Shown: one piece after another, positions 27,613-38,244 of the stretch | Position numbering within the stretch: the first letter of the stretch is position 1 | How the letters are laid out: every line of letters begins with the position of its first letter | Assembly: GCF_002891295.1 (NCBI RefSeq) | Contig: NZ_LGUI01000001.1 | Span: forward strand, 1-64,000 | Source: Streptomyces eurocidicus | GTDB lineage: Bacteria > Actinomycetota > Actinomycetes > Streptomycetales > Streptomycetaceae | Direction: 5' to 3' | Length of the DNA: 64,000 bases | Position numbers and translations under genes: made by a program | The notes under the pieces: generated by a model | Told to the model about the DNA's origin: nothing | The model's input: the letters and a program-made list of their open reading frames with translations, nothing else | Database searches by the model: none

Positions 27613-28554
27613 TTAATGGAGGAAGGGATCCACGGCGACGGCGGCGAAGAGCAGCGAGACGTAGGTGATGGACCAGTGGAAGAGGCGCATCTCCTTGAGC
27701 TTCGCTCCGGTGACGCCGGCCCGCGCCCGGATCTGCAGGGCGTGCGCCTCCTTCAGCCAGAACGCGCCGAGCGCCGCGGCCACCACGGTGTAGAACCAGC
27801 TGGTGTAGCCGAGCGGCTGGAGCGAGAGCGAGACCGCGACCATCACCCAGCTGTAGAGGACGATCTGCTTGGCGACCACCTTGTTGCCCGCGATGACGGG
27901 CAGCATCGGCACGCCCACCCGCTCGTAGTCGTCCTTGACCTTCATCGACAGCGGCCAGTAGTGCGGCGGCGTCCAGAAGAAGATGACCAGGAAGAGCACG
28001 AGGGCGGCCCAGGAGACCGAGTTCGTGACCGCGGACCAGCCGATGAAGACCGGCATGCAGCCCGCGATGCCGCCCCAGACGATGTTCTGCGCGGTACGCC
28101 GCTTGAGGATCATCGTGTAAACGACGACGTAGAAGACGTTGGCGGCGAGCGAGAGCATCGCCGACAGCGGGTTGACCAGGTACCAGAACCACAGGGTCGA
28201 ACCCACGGTCAGCGCGGTGGCGAAGACCAGGCACTCGCGGGGCGAGACCATTCCGGTGACGAGCGGGCGCTGCGCGGTGCGGTCCATCAGCGCGTCGATG
28301 TCGCGGTCGATGTACATGTTGTAGGCGCCCGCGCCGCCGGCGGAGAGGTAACCGCCGATGCAGGTGGCCAGGACCAGCCACAGATCGGGGACGCCCTCCG
28401 CGGCGAGGAACATCACCGGCACGGTCGTCATCAGCAGCAGCTCGATGACCCGCGGCTTGGTCAACGCCACGAACGCCTTGGCACGGGCCCCGAACGGCCG
28501 GTGACCGGGGCTCTCCGCGAGCACCCCCACAGGACGGGATTCGACGGCCGTCAC
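27613..28554 (-). CDS. ctaB: Protoheme IX farnesyltransferase (heme O synthase)
   Basis: A 313-residue UbiA-family membrane prenyltransferase adding the hydroxyethylfarnesyl group to heme B. The prenyl-diphosphate/Mg motif [17 protein letters not shown] is present, with the second polar motif [16 protein letters not shown] and [14 protein letters not shown]. Eight to nine hydrophobic helices are visible. GTG 28554 is chosen because homology begins at TAVESRP and AGGGGT precedes it; the frame remains open upstream without ctaB-like sequence. It is divergent from tkt. Confidence 0.92.
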   Translation of the reverse strand: MTAVESRPVGVLAESPGHRPFGARAKAFVALTKPRVIELLLMTTVPVMFLAAEGVPDLWLVLATCIGGYLSAGGAGAYNMYIDRDIDALMDRTAQRPLVTGMVSPRECLVFATALTVGSTLWFWYLVNPLSAMLSLAANVFYVVVYTMILKRRTAQNIVWGGIAGCMPVFIGWSAVTNSVSWAALVLFLVIFFWTPPHYWPLSMKVKDDYERVGVPMLPVIAGNKVVAKQIVLYSWVMVAVSLSLQPLGYTSWFYTVVAAALGAFWLKEAHALQIRARAGVTGAKLKEMRLFHWSITYVSLLFAAVAVDPFLH

Positions 28555-29035
28555 GCACACCCCTGACAGAGATAAGGCCAGCAAGCACGTCCGGGGTGGA
28601 TGAAACCCCCGTAAAGGCTTGCGCTTACCACGCCACTCTAGACGTAGGGGATACCTCGGCCTCCGCCGGGGTGGGGTCGTGTTGAGGCCGTAGCGCGGCC
28701 GGTCGGCGCCGGACGCGCGGCCACCGCGCGTCGGATCGCGGGCCCGGGGAACATGACAGAACGGAAGCGTTCGGGAGGCGCGCGGCCCGCCGCCCCGGCA
28801 GGCTGTACCCATGACCGCCGCGCCCGCGGCGGAATGCTGCGGGAATCTTTCATATCCGGATCCGGTTGCCCCGGGCGTCGGACCGGCCGGTCGAAAAGGC
28901 GCCGGATGAGCGCCGGAGCGGCCGACTGAGCGTCGAAAACGCGCCCTCCCCTGCGGGGTAGGCTCGACAGCGCCGCGTCGTGGCGGAAGACCGCCCCCGG
29001 CGACAAGAACATGTGGAGAGGAGCCCTGACCGAGG
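28555..29035. other. Divergent promoter region between ctaB and tkt
   Basis: 481 bp without a credible gene. It should contain promoters for both directions. Candidates are TAGGCT (28959-28964) as a -10 for tkt and TAGAGT (minus, 28640-28635) as a -10 for ctaB, neither with a good -35. A small dyad GCGT-CGAAA-ACGC lies at about 28930-28942. A GGAGAGGAG run at about 29014-29022 precedes the tkt start by 13 bp. Confidence 0.4.
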
Positions 29036-31123
29036 GTGAGCAACAAGCCGACCACAACAGACCTCGAGTGGACCGAACTGGACCAGCGGGCCGTCGATAC
29101 CGCCCGCGTCCTGGCCATGGACTCCGTGCAGAAGGTCGGCAACGGCCATCCGGGCACGGCCATGAGCCTGGCGCCGGCCGCTTATCTGCTGTTCCAGAAG
29201 ATGATGCGGCACGACCCGAGTGACGCCGACTGGACCGGCCGGGACCGTTTCGTCCTCTCCCCCGGCCACACCAGCCTGACCCTCTACGTCCAGCTCTTCA
29301 TGGCCGGCTACGGCCTGGAGCTCTCGGACCTGAAGTCGTTCCGCACCTGGGACAGCAAGACCCCGGGCCACCCGGAGCACGGTCACACCCGTGGCGTCGA
29401 GACCACCACCGGCCCGCTGGGCCAGGGCATCGCCAACGCGGTGGGCATGGCCATGGCCGCCCGTTACGAGCGCGGTCTGTTCGACCCGGAGGCGCCGCAG
29501 GGCACCTCCCCGTTCGACCACACCGTCTGGGCGATCGTCTCCGACGGCGACCTGGAGGAGGGCATCTCGGCCGAGGCGTCCTCGCTGGCGGGCCACCAGA
29601 AGCTCGGCAACATCGTCGCGCTCTACGACGACAACCACATCTCGATCGAGGGCGACACCGAGACGGCGTTCTCGGAGGACGTCCTGGGGCGCTACGAGGC
29701 GTACGGCTGGCACGTCCAGCGCATCGAGCAGGGCGCCAACGGCGACTTCGACATCCGGGCGCTGCACGCGGCCCTGAAGGCGGCGCAGGAGGAGACCGAG
29801 CGCCCGTCGATCATCGCGGCGCGCACGATCATCGCCTGGCCGGCCCCGAACGCCCAGAACACCGAGGCGTCGCACGGCTCGGCGCTGGGCGCCGACGAGG
29901 TCGCCGCGACCAAGCGCGTCATGGGCTTCGACCCGGAGCAGGACTTCCAGGTCGACGACGACGTCTTCAGCCACGTCCGCAAGGTCGTCGACCGCGGCCG
30001 CGAGGCCCACGCCACGTGGGACAAGCGGCTCCAGGAGTGGCGCCAGGCCAACCCGGAGCGCGCCGCGGAGTTCGACCGCATCACCGCGGGCGAGCTGCCC
30101 GACGGCTGGGAGAAGGCCGTCCCGGTCTTCCCGGCCGGCAAGGACGTCGCCACCCGTAAGGCGTCGGGTGAGGTCCTCAAGGCGCTGGGCGGCGTGATCC
30201 CCGAGCTGTGGGGCGGCTCCGCCGACCTCGCCGGTTCGAACAACACCACGATCGACGCGTCCTCGTCGTTCCTCCCGGAGGGCAACCCGCTCCCCGAGGC
30301 GAACCCGTACGGCCGCACGATCCACTTCGGCATCCGCGAGCACGCCATGGGTTCGACCATGAACGGCATCGCGCTGCACGGCAACACCCGCGTCTACGGC
30401 GGCACCTTCCTGGTGTTCTCCGACTACATGCGCCCGGCAGTCCGCCTGGCCGCCCTGATGAAGCTGCCGGTCACCTACGTGTGGACGCACGACTCCATCG
30501 GTCTCGGCGAGGACGGCCCGACCCACCAGCCGGTCGAGCACATGGCCGCCCTGCGCGCCATCCCGGGCCTGAACATGGTCCGCCCGGCCGACGCCAACGA
30601 GACGGCGATCGCCTGGCGCGAGATCACCAAGCGCCACACCACCCACCCGGCGCCGCACGGTCTGGCCCTCACCCGCCAGAACGTCCCGACGTACGAGGCC
30701 AACGAGGGCGCGGCCAAGGGCGGCTACGTCCTGTTCGAGGCCGAGGGCGGCCGTCCGCAGGTGATCCTGATCGGCACCGGCTCCGAGGTCCAGCTGGCCG
30801 TCGAGGCCCGCGAGGCGCTCCAGGCCGAGGGCATCCCGACCCGCGTGGTCTCGATGCCGTCCGTCGAGTGGTTCGAGGAGCAGGACCAGGCGTACCGCGA
30901 CGGCGTGCTGCTGCCGGACGTCAAGGCCCGGGTCGCGGTCGAGGCGGGCATCGGCCTGACCTGGCACCGCTACGTCGGCGACGCCGGCCGGATCGTCTCG
31001 CTGGAGCACTTCGGCGCCTCGGCGGACTACAAGGTCCTCTACCGCGAGTTCGGCCTGACGACGGAGGCCGTGGTGGCCGCCGCCCGCGAGTCGATCGAGC
31101 ACGCCGACGCCAACCGTCGCTGA
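29036..31123 (+). CDS. tkt: Transketolase
   Basis: A 695-residue thiamine-diphosphate enzyme of the non-oxidative pentose phosphate pathway. The ThDP/Mg motif is [20 protein letters not shown]...DDN, substrate-binding [10 protein letters not shown] is near the N-terminus, [19 protein letters not shown] and [20 protein letters not shown] mark the pyrimidine domain, and [12 protein letters not shown] the C-terminal domain. GTG 29036 starts [10 protein letters not shown]; an AUG is not available nearby. First gene of a five-gene operon with tal, zwf, opcA and pgl. Confidence 0.96.
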   Translation: MSNKPTTTDLEWTELDQRAVDTARVLAMDSVQKVGNGHPGTAMSLAPAAYLLFQKMMRHDPSDADWTGRDRFVLSPGHTSLTLYVQLFMAGYGLELSDLKSFRTWDSKTPGHPEHGHTRGVETTTGPLGQGIANAVGMAMAARYERGLFDPEAPQGTSPFDHTVWAIVSDGDLEEGISAEASSLAGHQKLGNIVALYDDNHISIEGDTETAFSEDVLGRYEAYGWHVQRIEQGANGDFDIRALHAALKAAQEETERPSIIAARTIIAWPAPNAQNTEASHGSALGADEVAATKRVMGFDPEQDFQVDDDVFSHVRKVVDRGREAHATWDKRLQEWRQANPERAAEFDRITAGELPDGWEKAVPVFPAGKDVATRKASGEVLKALGGVIPELWGGSADLAGSNNTTIDASSSFLPEGNPLPEANPYGRTIHFGIREHAMGSTMNGIALHGNTRVYGGTFLVFSDYMRPAVRLAALMKLPVTYVWTHDSIGLGEDGPTHQPVEHMAALRAIPGLNMVRPADANETAIAWREITKRHTTHPAPHGLALTRQNVPTYEANEGAAKGGYVLFEAEGGRPQVILIGTGSEVQLAVEAREALQAEGIPTRVVSMPSVEWFEEQDQAYRDGVLLPDVKARVAVEAGIGLTWHRYVGDAGRIVSLEHFGASADYKVLYREFGLTTEAVVAAARESIEHADANRR

Positions 31124-31157
31124 CGCCCTCATCTAGCAAGTAGGAGATGCAGAACCC

Positions 31158-32273
31158 ATGACAGACGCACTCAAGCGCCTCTCCGACGAAGGCGTCGCGA
31201 TCTGGCTGGACGACCTGTCCCGCAAGCGCATCACGTCGGGCAACCTGGCCGAGCTGATCGACCAGAGCCATGTCGTCGGCGTCACCACCAACCCGTCGAT
31301 CTTCCAGAAGGCGATCTCCGGCGGCGACGGCTACGAGCAGCAGCTCGCCGACCTCGCGGCCCGCAAGGTCACCGTCGACGAGGCGATCCGCATGATCACC
31401 ACGGCGGACGTCCGCGACGCCGCCGACATCCTGCGCCCGGTCTTCGACCGGACCGACGGCCAGGACGGCCGGGTCTCCATCGAGGTCGACCCCCGGCTGG
31501 CCCACAACACGACGGCCACCGTCGCCGAGGCCAAGCAGCTGGCCTGGCTGGTGGACCGCCCCAACACCCTGATCAAGATCCCGGCCACCAAGGCGGGCCT
31601 GCCGGCCATCGCCGAGGTGATCGGCAAGGGCATCAGCGTCAACGTCACGCTGATCTTCTCCCTCGAGCGCTACCGCGCGGTCATGGACGCCTACCTGACC
31701 GGTCTGGAGAAGGCGAAGGCCGCGGGCCTGGACCTGAACCTGATCCACTCGGTCGCGTCCTTCTTCGTGTCCCGCGTGGACACCGAGATCGACAAGCGTC
31801 TGGACGCGCTGGGCACCGAGGAGGCCGAGGCGCTGCGCGGCAAGGCCGCCCTGGCCAACGCCCGCCTGGCCTACCAGGCGTACGAGGAGGTCTTCTCCTC
31901 GGACCGCTGGGCCGCCCTGGAGAAGGCCGGCGCCAACAAGCAGCGCGCCCTGTGGGCCTCGACCGGCGTCAAGGACCCGGCCTACAAGGACACCCTGTAC
32001 GTGGACGACCTGGTCGCCCCCAACACGGTGAACACCATGCCGGAGGCCACCCTGGAGGCCACGGCCGACCACGGGCAGATCGTCGGTGACACCGTCCGTG
32101 GCACCTACGAGCAGGCCAAGGCCGAGCTCGACGCCCTCGCCAAGGTCGGGATCTCGTACGACGAGGTCGTGCAGCTCCTGGAGGACGAGGGCGTCGAGAA
32201 GTTCGAGCAGTCCTGGAATGACCTTCTGAAGTCCACCGAGGCGGAGCTCAAGCGCCTCGCTCCGGAGGCGTGA
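31158..32273 (+). CDS. tal: Transaldolase
   Basis: A 371-residue actinobacterial-length transaldolase. It shows [13 protein letters not shown] at the first strand, the catalytic lysine in [28 protein letters not shown], and [19 protein letters not shown], with the C-terminal extension of the tkt-tal linked subfamily. It exchanges dihydroxyacetone units between sugar phosphates. GTAGGAG lies about 10 bp upstream of ATG 31158; 34 bp separate it from tkt. Confidence 0.96.
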   Translation: MTDALKRLSDEGVAIWLDDLSRKRITSGNLAELIDQSHVVGVTTNPSIFQKAISGGDGYEQQLADLAARKVTVDEAIRMITTADVRDAADILRPVFDRTDGQDGRVSIEVDPRLAHNTTATVAEAKQLAWLVDRPNTLIKIPATKAGLPAIAEVIGKGISVNVTLIFSLERYRAVMDAYLTGLEKAKAAGLDLNLIHSVASFFVSRVDTEIDKRLDALGTEEAEALRGKAALANARLAYQAYEEVFSSDRWAALEKAGANKQRALWASTGVKDPAYKDTLYVDDLVAPNTVNTMPEATLEATADHGQIVGDTVRGTYEQAKAELDALAKVGISYDEVVQLLEDEGVEKFEQSWNDLLKSTEAELKRLAPEA

Positions 32274-32274
32274 A

Positions 32275-33801
32275 TTGAGCACAAGCAGCAATCCGCTGCG
32301 TGACGCTCAGGACCGACGGCTCCCGCGTATCGCGGGGCCGTCGGGCCTGGTCATCTTTGGCGTCACGGGCGATTTGTCCCGGAAAAAGCTGATGCCGGCG
32401 GTCTATGACCTCGCCAACCGTGGGCTGCTGCCCCCGGGCTTCTCCCTCATCGGCTTCGCACGCCGTGACTGGGAGAACGAGGACTTCGCCCAGATCGTCC
32501 ACGACGCCGTCAAGGAACACGCCCGTACGCCCTTCCGCGAGGAGGTCTGGCAGCAGCTGGTGCAGGGCTGCCGGTTCGTGCAGGGCGACTTCGACGACGA
32601 CGTGGCCTTCGAGACGCTCAAGGACACCATCCAGGAGCTCGACAAGGCCCAGGGGACGGGCGGCAACTTCGCCTTCTACCTCTCCGTGCCGCCCAAGTTC
32701 TTCCCCAAGGTGGTCCAGCAGCTCAAGAAGCACGGCCTGGCCGACCAGAAGGAGGGCTCCTGGCGGCGTGCCGTCATCGAGAAGCCCTTCGGCCACGACC
32801 TGGCCAGCGCCCAAGAGCTCAACAAGGTCGTCCACGAGGTCTTCCCGACCGAAGAGGTCTTCCGGATCGACCACTACCTGGGCAAGGAGACCGTCCAGAA
32901 CATCCTGGCGCTCCGGTTCGCCAACACCCTCTTCGAGCCGATCTGGAACCGGTCGTACGTCGACCATGTGCAGATCACCATGGCCGAGGACATCGGCATC
33001 GGCGGCCGCGCCGGCTACTACGACGGCATCGGCGCCGCCCGTGACGTCATCCAGAACCACCTGCTCCAGCTGCTGGCGCTGACCGCCATGGAGGAGCCCG
33101 CCTCCTTCGACGCGGACGCGCTCGTCGCGGAGAAGACCAAGGTGCTGGGCGCCGTCCGGCTGCCCAAGGACCTCGGCAAGGAGACCGTCCGCGGCCAGTA
33201 CGCGCACGGCTGGCAGGGCGGCGAGGAGGTCGTCGGCTATCTGGAGGAGGACGGCATCGACCCCGCCTCCAAGACCGACACCTACGCCGCGATCAAGCTG
33301 GAGATCGACAACCGCCGCTGGGCGGGCGTCCCCTTCTACCTCCGCACGGGCAAGCGGCTCGGCCGCCGCGTCACCGAGATCGCGGTCGTCTTCCAGCGCG
33401 CCCCGCACTCGCCCTTCGACCACACCGCGACCGAGGAGCTGGGGCAGAACGCCCTGGTCATCCGGGTGCAGCCGGACGAGGGCGTCACCCTGCGGTTCGG
33501 TTCCAAGGTGCCGGGCACCTCGATGGAGGTCCGGGACGTCTCGATGGACTTCGCCTACGGCGAGTCGTTCACCGAGTCCAGCCCCGAGGCGTACGAGCGG
33601 CTCATCCTCGACGTCCTGCTCGGCGACGCCAACCTCTTCCCCCGCCTGAAGGAGGTCGAGCTGTCCTGGCAGATCCTCGACCCGATCGAGCGGTACTGGG
33701 ACACCCACGGCAAGCCCGCGTCCTACCCCGCCGGCACCTGGGGCCCGGTCGAGGCGGACGAGATGCTCGCACGAGACGGACGGAGCTGGCGCCGGCCATG
33801 A
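32275..33801 (+). CDS. zwf: Glucose-6-phosphate 1-dehydrogenase
   Basis: A 508-residue enzyme making NADPH and 6-phosphogluconolactone. The coenzyme motif FGVTGDLSRKKLMPA is at about 24-38, the active site RIDHYLGKETVQN contains the catalytic His and Lys, and VIEKPFGHD and LRTGKRLGRR are also family-typical. The start is TTG 32275, one base after the tal stop, with CGGAGG inside the tal 3' end as ribosome-binding site, implying coupling to tal. The end overlaps opcA by 4 bp. Confidence 0.96.
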   Translation: MSTSSNPLRDAQDRRLPRIAGPSGLVIFGVTGDLSRKKLMPAVYDLANRGLLPPGFSLIGFARRDWENEDFAQIVHDAVKEHARTPFREEVWQQLVQGCRFVQGDFDDDVAFETLKDTIQELDKAQGTGGNFAFYLSVPPKFFPKVVQQLKKHGLADQKEGSWRRAVIEKPFGHDLASAQELNKVVHEVFPTEEVFRIDHYLGKETVQNILALRFANTLFEPIWNRSYVDHVQITMAEDIGIGGRAGYYDGIGAARDVIQNHLLQLLALTAMEEPASFDADALVAEKTKVLGAVRLPKDLGKETVRGQYAHGWQGGEEVVGYLEEDGIDPASKTDTYAAIKLEIDNRRWAGVPFYLRTGKRLGRRVTEIAVVFQRAPHSPFDHTATEELGQNALVIRVQPDEGVTLRFGSKVPGTSMEVRDVSMDFAYGESFTESSPEAYERLILDVLLGDANLFPRLKEVELSWQILDPIERYWDTHGKPASYPAGTWGPVEADEMLARDGRSWRRP

Positions 33802-34862
33802 AGATGGACCTCACGGACACCACGTCCAGCAAGATCAACAGTGCTCTGGTCCAGGGCCGCCGCGCCATCGGCACCCCGGCCATCGGCATGGTGCTCACCC
33901 TCGTCATCGTCACCGACGAGGAGCACGCCTACGACGCGCTCAAGGCGGCCAACGACGCCTCCCGCGAGCACCCCTCGCGCAAGCTGGTCGTCATCAAGCG
34001 CGTGAGCCGCTCCCCGCGCGACCGCGCCAAGGCCCGCCTCGACGCCGAGGTCCGGGTCGGCACCAGCGCCGGCACCGGCGAGACCGTGGTGCTGCGGCTC
34101 TACGGCGACGTCATCGACCACGCCCAGTCGGTCGTGCTGCCGCTGCTGCTGCCCGACGCCCCCGTGGTCGTCTGGTGGCCGGTCTCCTCCCCGATCAACC
34201 CCGAGAAGGACCCGCTGGGCGCCCTGGCCCAGCGCCGGGTCACCGACACCTACGCCGCCGAGGACCCCCTCGCGGAGGTGTCGGCCCGCGCCGCGCACTA
34301 CACGCCCGGCGACACCGACCTGGCCTGGACCCGGATCACGCCATGGCGCTCTATGCTCGCCGCCGCCCTGGACCAGCAGCAGGTCGACGTCCTGTCGGCG
34401 GAGGTCGAGGGCGAGGGCTACAACCCGAGCGGCGAGCTGCTCGCGATGTGGCTGGCCGACCGCCTCGGCATCCCCGTGAAGCGGACCGTCTCCGAGGGGC
34501 CCGGCCTCACCGCCGTCCGTATGGAGACCAAGAACGGCCAGATCGTCCTGGACCGCCCCAACGGCACCCTGGCCACCCTGTGCATGCCGGGCCAGCCGGA
34601 CCGCGCCGTCGCGCTCAACCGGCGCGACACCGCGGAGCTCCTCGCGGAGGAGCTGCGCCGCCTCGACCCGGACATCACCTACGAGTCCGCGCTGAAGTAC
34701 GGCGTGGCGCGGCTGAACGACGGGTCCGCGCCGACGGCCGAGGCCCCGGCCCCCGCCAAGGACGCCAAGGCCAAGGACGCCGCGGACGCCCCGGAGGCCG
34801 AGCCGGCCGCCACGCCGGCGCCCGCCAAGAAGGCCACCGGCAAGAAGGCGGCCGGCAAGTGA
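33798..34862 (+). CDS. opcA: Glucose-6-phosphate dehydrogenase assembly protein OpcA
   Basis: A 354-residue OpcA-family protein, an allosteric activator of G6PDH in actinobacteria and cyanobacteria. Features include ALVQGRRAIGTPAIGMVLTLVIVTD, RVSRSPRDRAKARLDAEVRV, VVVWWPVSSPINPEKDPLGALAQRRVTD and WTRITPWRSMLAAALDQQ. The C-terminal 45 residues are a low-complexity Ala/Lys/Glu/Pro tail ending KKATGKKAAGK. It overlaps zwf (ATGA) and pgl (GTGA) by 4 bp, so stoichiometric coupled translation is likely. Confidence 0.95.
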   Translation: MKMDLTDTTSSKINSALVQGRRAIGTPAIGMVLTLVIVTDEEHAYDALKAANDASREHPSRKLVVIKRVSRSPRDRAKARLDAEVRVGTSAGTGETVVLRLYGDVIDHAQSVVLPLLLPDAPVVVWWPVSSPINPEKDPLGALAQRRVTDTYAAEDPLAEVSARAAHYTPGDTDLAWTRITPWRSMLAAALDQQQVDVLSAEVEGEGYNPSGELLAMWLADRLGIPVKRTVSEGPGLTAVRMETKNGQIVLDRPNGTLATLCMPGQPDRAVALNRRDTAELLAEELRRLDPDITYESALKYGVARLNDGSAPTAEAPAPAKDAKAKDAADAPEAEPAATPAPAKKATGKKAAGK

Positions 34863-35638
34863 GCACCCCCCAGATCGTCGTCCACCGGGACAAGGAGCTG
34901 ATGGCGCAGGCCGCGGCGGCCCGGCTGATCACGAAGATCGTGGACGCCCAGGCCGCGCGCGGCTCGGCCTCCGTCGTCCTCACCGGCGGGCGCAACGGCA
35001 ACGGGCTGCTCGCGGCCCTCGCCGACGCGCCCGCGCGGGACGCGGTGGACTGGTCGCGCCTGGACCTGTGGTGGGGCGACGAGCGGTTCCTGCCCGAGGG
35101 CGACCCCGAGCGCAACGCCACCCAGGCGCGCGAGGCGCTGCTGGACGCGGTGGGCCTGGACCCGGCCCGGGTGCACTACATGCCCGCGGCCGACGGCACC
35201 CACGACGACGCGGACGCGGCGGCCGCGGCCTACGCGGCCGAGCTCGCGGCGGCCGCGCGTCCCGAGGACCACGGTCCCGTGCCGTCCTTCGACGTCCTGC
35301 TGCTGGGCGTCGGCCCGGACACGCACGTGGCCTCGCTCTTCCCCGAGCTGCCGGGTGTCCGGGAGACCGAGCGCACGGTCGTCGGCGTGCACGGCGCGCC
35401 GAAGCCGCCGCCGACCCGGGTCTCGCTGACCCTGCCGGCGATCCGCGCGGCGCGGGAGGTCTGGTTGCTCGCGGCGGGCGAGGACAAGGCCGACGCGGTG
35501 ACGATGGCGCTGTCCGGAGCGGGCGAGATCCAGGCACCGGCGGCGGGGGCGTACGGGCGCCGCCGGACGCTGTGGCTGCTGGACGCGGCGGCGGCGGCGA
35601 AGTTGCCGCGGGATCTGTACCCGCCGGCTTCACCCTGA
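34859..35638 (+). CDS. pgl: 6-phosphogluconolactonase
   Basis: A 259-residue NagB/Pgl-fold esterase that hydrolyses the lactone formed by Zwf. Motifs: VVLTGGRNGNGLLAAL (TGG phosphate loop), WWGDERFLPEGDPERNATQAREALLD, FDVLLLGVGPDTHVASLFP containing the catalytic histidine, and RVSLTLPAIRAAREVWLLAAGEDKADAV. The start is GTG 34859, overlapping the opcA stop. gnd (6-phosphogluconate dehydrogenase) is not in the operon. Confidence 0.94.
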   Translation: MSTPQIVVHRDKELMAQAAAARLITKIVDAQAARGSASVVLTGGRNGNGLLAALADAPARDAVDWSRLDLWWGDERFLPEGDPERNATQAREALLDAVGLDPARVHYMPAADGTHDDADAAAAAYAAELAAAARPEDHGPVPSFDVLLLGVGPDTHVASLFPELPGVRETERTVVGVHGAPKPPPTRVSLTLPAIRAAREVWLLAAGEDKADAVTMALSGAGEIQAPAAGAYGRRRTLWLLDAAAAAKLPRDLYPPASP

Positions 35639-35653
35639 CGGGTGGTCTGTTCA

Positions 35654-35700
35654 CGGCGATGGCCCGCCTCTCCTGATCCCAGGGAGGCGGGCCATCGCCG
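35654..35700. terminator. Bidirectional terminator between pgl and pgi
   Basis: A 17-bp perfect stem (35654-35670 with 35684-35700, CGGCGATGGCCCGCCTC and complement) with a 13-nt loop lies 15 bp past the pgl stop. No U-tract is present. It is positioned to end the pentose phosphate operon and, from the other side, backs up the pgi transcript. Confidence 0.85.
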
Positions 35701-35718
35701 TGTCCGGGTGCGGGGTGC

Positions 35719-35912
35719 CGCTGCGCGGGGCTTTTTCCCCAGCCCCGCCCCTTCCCGTAACCGGGGCTCCGCCCCGGACCCCGGTCCTCAAACGCCGGAC
35801 GGGCTGAAAATCAGCCCGTCCGGCGTTTGAGGACACCGCGCGTCAGCGCGGAAAGGGGGCCCGGGGGCGTCAGCCCCCGGTTACGGGAAGGGGCGGGGTG
35901 GGGAAAAAGCCC
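35719..35912. repeat. Dispersed extragenic palindrome, copy 5 (intact)
   Basis: The most complete copy. Core arms 35784-35807 and 35811-35834 (24 bp, perfect) enclose an AAA loop. Symmetrical outer modules GGGGCTTTTTCCCCAGCCCCGCCCCTTCCCGTAACCGGGG and the mirrored CCCCCGGTTACGGGAAGGGGCGGGGTGGGGAAAAAGC extend the dyad to nearly 190 bp. Confidence 0.9.
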
Positions 35913-35916
35913 GCGG

Positions 35917-37578
35917 CTAGCGCCCCCGCAGCTCGCGGTAGCGAGCCACCAGCGCCGCCGTCGACCCGTCCAGCCCCGGCACCTCCGCGCCGGCCGTCAG
36001 CGCCGGCTCCACCCGCTTAGCGAGCACCTTGCCCAGCTCCACCCCCCACTGGTCGAAGGAGTCGATGTTCCAGATCGCGCCCTGGACGAACACCTTGTGC
36101 TCGTACAGAGCGATCAGCTGCCCCAGCACCGACGGGCTGAGTTCACCCGCGAGGATGGTCGTCGTCGGGTGGTTGCCGCGGAACGTCTTGTGCGGGACCA
36201 GCTCCGCGGGGACGCCCTCCGCCGCCACCTCCTCGGCGGTCTTGCCGAAGGCGAGCGCCTGGCCCTGGGCGAAGAGGTTGGCCATCAGCAGGTCGTGCTG
36301 GGCCACCAGCCCCGGCAGCAGGTCGTCGACCGGCTTGGCGAAGCCGATGAAGTCCGCGGGGATCAGCTTTGTGCCCTGGTGGATCAACTGGTAATACGCG
36401 TGCTGGCCGTTGGTGCCCGGGGTGCCCCACACCACCGGGCCCGTCTGCCAGTCGACGGGGCGCCCGTCGCGGTCGACCGACTTGCCGTTGGACTCCATGT
36501 CGAGCTGCTGGAGGTACGCGGCGAACTTGGACAGGTAGTGGCTGTAGGGCAGCACCGCGTGCGACTGCGCGCCGTGGAAGTTGCCGTACCAGACACCGAG
36601 CAGGCCGAGCAGCAGCGGGACGTTCTCCTCGGCCGGCGCGCAGCGGAAGTGCTCGTCGACGAGGTGGAAGCCGGCCAGCATCTCCCGGAAGTGGTCCGGG
36701 CCGATGGCGAGCATCAGGGAGAGCCCGATGGCCGAGTCGTACGAATAACGGCCGCCGACCCAGTCCCAGAACTCGAACATGTTAGCGGTGTCGATGCCGA
36801 ACTCGGAGACCTTCTCCTCGTTCGTCGACAGCGCCACGAAGTGCTTGGCCACCGCCTCCTCGCCCGCGCCCAGGCCGGTCAGCAGCCAGTTGCGGGCGGA
36901 GGTGGCGTTGGTGACGGTCTCGATGGTGGTGAAGGTCTTCGAGGCGACGATGAAGAGCGTCTCGGCGGGGTCCAGGTCCCGCACGGCCTCGTGCAGATCC
37001 GCGCCGTCCACGTTCGACACGAAACGGAACGTCATATCGCGGGCGGTGAAGGCGCGCAGCGCCTCGTACGCCATCGCCGGACCGAGGTCGGAACCACCGA
37101 TGCCGATGTTGACGACGTTCCTGATCCGGGAGCCCGTGTGGCCCTTCCAGTCACCCGAACGGACCCGGTCGGCGAAGACCTGCATCTTGCGCAGCACGGC
37201 GTGCACGGCCGGTACGACGTTCTCCCCGTCGACCTTGACGACGGCCGACTCGGGGGCCCGCAGCGCCGTGTGCAGCACGGCGCGGTCCTCGGTGTTGTTG
37301 ATCTTCTCGCCGCGGAACATGGCGTCCCGGAGCTCCGCGACCCCGGTCGCTTCCGCGAGCGCGCGCAGCAGGCGCAGCGTCTCGTCGGTGACGAGGTGCT
37401 TGGAGTAGTCGAGGTGCAGATCGCCCACGGTGAGCGACAGGCGCTCGGCCCGTCGCGGGTCGTCCGCGAACAGCTTCCGCAGCTGCACCTCCCCGAGCTC
37501 TTCCCGGTGCTTGGCCAGCGCGTTCCACTCAGGCGTCTGGTCGAGCCTGCCGCGGCTCCCTGCGTTCATCTCGGACAT
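35917..37578 (-). CDS. pgi: Glucose-6-phosphate isomerase
   Basis: A 553-residue Pgi. It has [51 protein letters not shown], the catalytic-region [44 protein letters not shown], and C-terminal [13 protein letters not shown] with an active-site lysine. It interconverts glucose-6-P and fructose-6-P, linking the pentose phosphate operon on one side with the triose genes on the other. ATG 37578 is used (in-frame ATG 37569 is an alternative), with GAGAGAAG upstream. Confidence 0.96.
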   Translation of the reverse strand: MSEMNAGSRGRLDQTPEWNALAKHREELGEVQLRKLFADDPRRAERLSLTVGDLHLDYSKHLVTDETLRLLRALAEATGVAELRDAMFRGEKINNTEDRAVLHTALRAPESAVVKVDGENVVPAVHAVLRKMQVFADRVRSGDWKGHTGSRIRNVVNIGIGGSDLGPAMAYEALRAFTARDMTFRFVSNVDGADLHEAVRDLDPAETLFIVASKTFTTIETVTNATSARNWLLTGLGAGEEAVAKHFVALSTNEEKVSEFGIDTANMFEFWDWVGGRYSYDSAIGLSLMLAIGPDHFREMLAGFHLVDEHFRCAPAEENVPLLLGLLGVWYGNFHGAQSHAVLPYSHYLSKFAAYLQQLDMESNGKSVDRDGRPVDWQTGPVVWGTPGTNGQHAYYQLIHQGTKLIPADFIGFAKPVDDLLPGLVAQHDLLMANLFAQGQALAFGKTAEEVAAEGVPAELVPHKTFRGNHPTTTILAGELSPSVLGQLIALYEHKVFVQGAIWNIDSFDQWGVELGKVLAKRVEPALTAGAEVPGLDGSTAALVARYRELRGR

Positions 37579-37662
37579 CAGCCCACTTCTCTCGTAGCCA
37601 CCCCGCCGGATTCCAACCTAATTGATCAGGACTCGGTATGAGACGACCCCCCGCATCGGAAA

Positions 37663-37704
37663 CGGCCCGGCCGCGCCCCTGGTGACAGGTGCGCGGCCGG
37701 GCCG
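37663..37704 (-). terminator. Terminator downstream of rbpA
   Basis: A 14-bp perfect stem (37663-37676 with 37691-37704, CGGCCCGGCCGCGC and complement), followed in the direction of transcription by GTTTCC. It lies 19 bp after the rbpA stop and separates it from pgi. Confidence 0.8.
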
Positions 37705-37723
37705 CTTCAGTGTGTCGCGCCGC

Positions 37724-38059
37724 TCAGATCTCTCCGCGGAGCTTGGCGAGCGCCTCGGCGAGGATCGCCTCGCCGTCCGCGTCGCTCCGCCGCTCACGTA
37801 CATAGGCGAGGTGCGTCTTGTAGGGCTCCGTCCGCGGCGGGTCCGGCGGACTGTCCCGGTCCTGACCGGCCGGGAAGCCGCAGCGCGGGCAGTCCCAGGT
37901 GTCCGGTACCTGTGCGTCACTGGCGAAGCTCGGCTGCGTCTCGTGCCCGTTGGAACACCAGAAGGAGATGCGGAGGCGCGGCGCGGACTCGCCCCGCTCG
38001 GCCTCCCCCATCGGCCCCGCTCCGACCCGACTCCCTCGGATCGCGTTGCCACTTGCCAC
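37724..38059 (-). CDS. rbpA: RNA polymerase-binding protein RbpA
   Basis: A 111-residue actinobacterial transcription activator that binds RNA polymerase and group 1/2 sigma factors and stabilises open complexes. It shows the N-terminal tail MASGNAIRGSRVGAGPMGEA, the zinc-finger-like core with CSNGHE and WDCPRCGFPAG, the basic linker PPRTEPYKTHLAYVRERRS, and the C-terminal sigma-interaction helix EAILAEALAKLRGE. GTG 38059 is preceded by GGGAG. Sequence conservation with known RbpA proteins appears near complete. Confidence 0.95.
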   Translation of the reverse strand: MASGNAIRGSRVGAGPMGEAERGESAPRLRISFWCSNGHETQPSFASDAQVPDTWDCPRCGFPAGQDRDSPPDPPRTEPYKTHLAYVRERRSDADGEAILAEALAKLRGEI

Positions 38060-38244
38060 GGTCGTAACTCCCTGCGTGATGGTGCTGCACTGTGCCGGAT
38101 AGCGGCTGCGCCACGGGGCCTTGCGGAACGGCTCCGCTGCGGGCGCCCCAGTCTACGTAAGGCCCAACGCGCGTCCAGTGGCTGGAGTTACAGCCCGGCC
38201 GCAAGGACGCGACCTCAATGATAGGCCGCGTCCACGACGGTACG

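Noticed and set aside
38060..38240. SigR-type promoter (GGAAT/GTT) upstream of rbpA
   Set aside because: No GGAAT with correctly spaced GTT was found on the minus strand.
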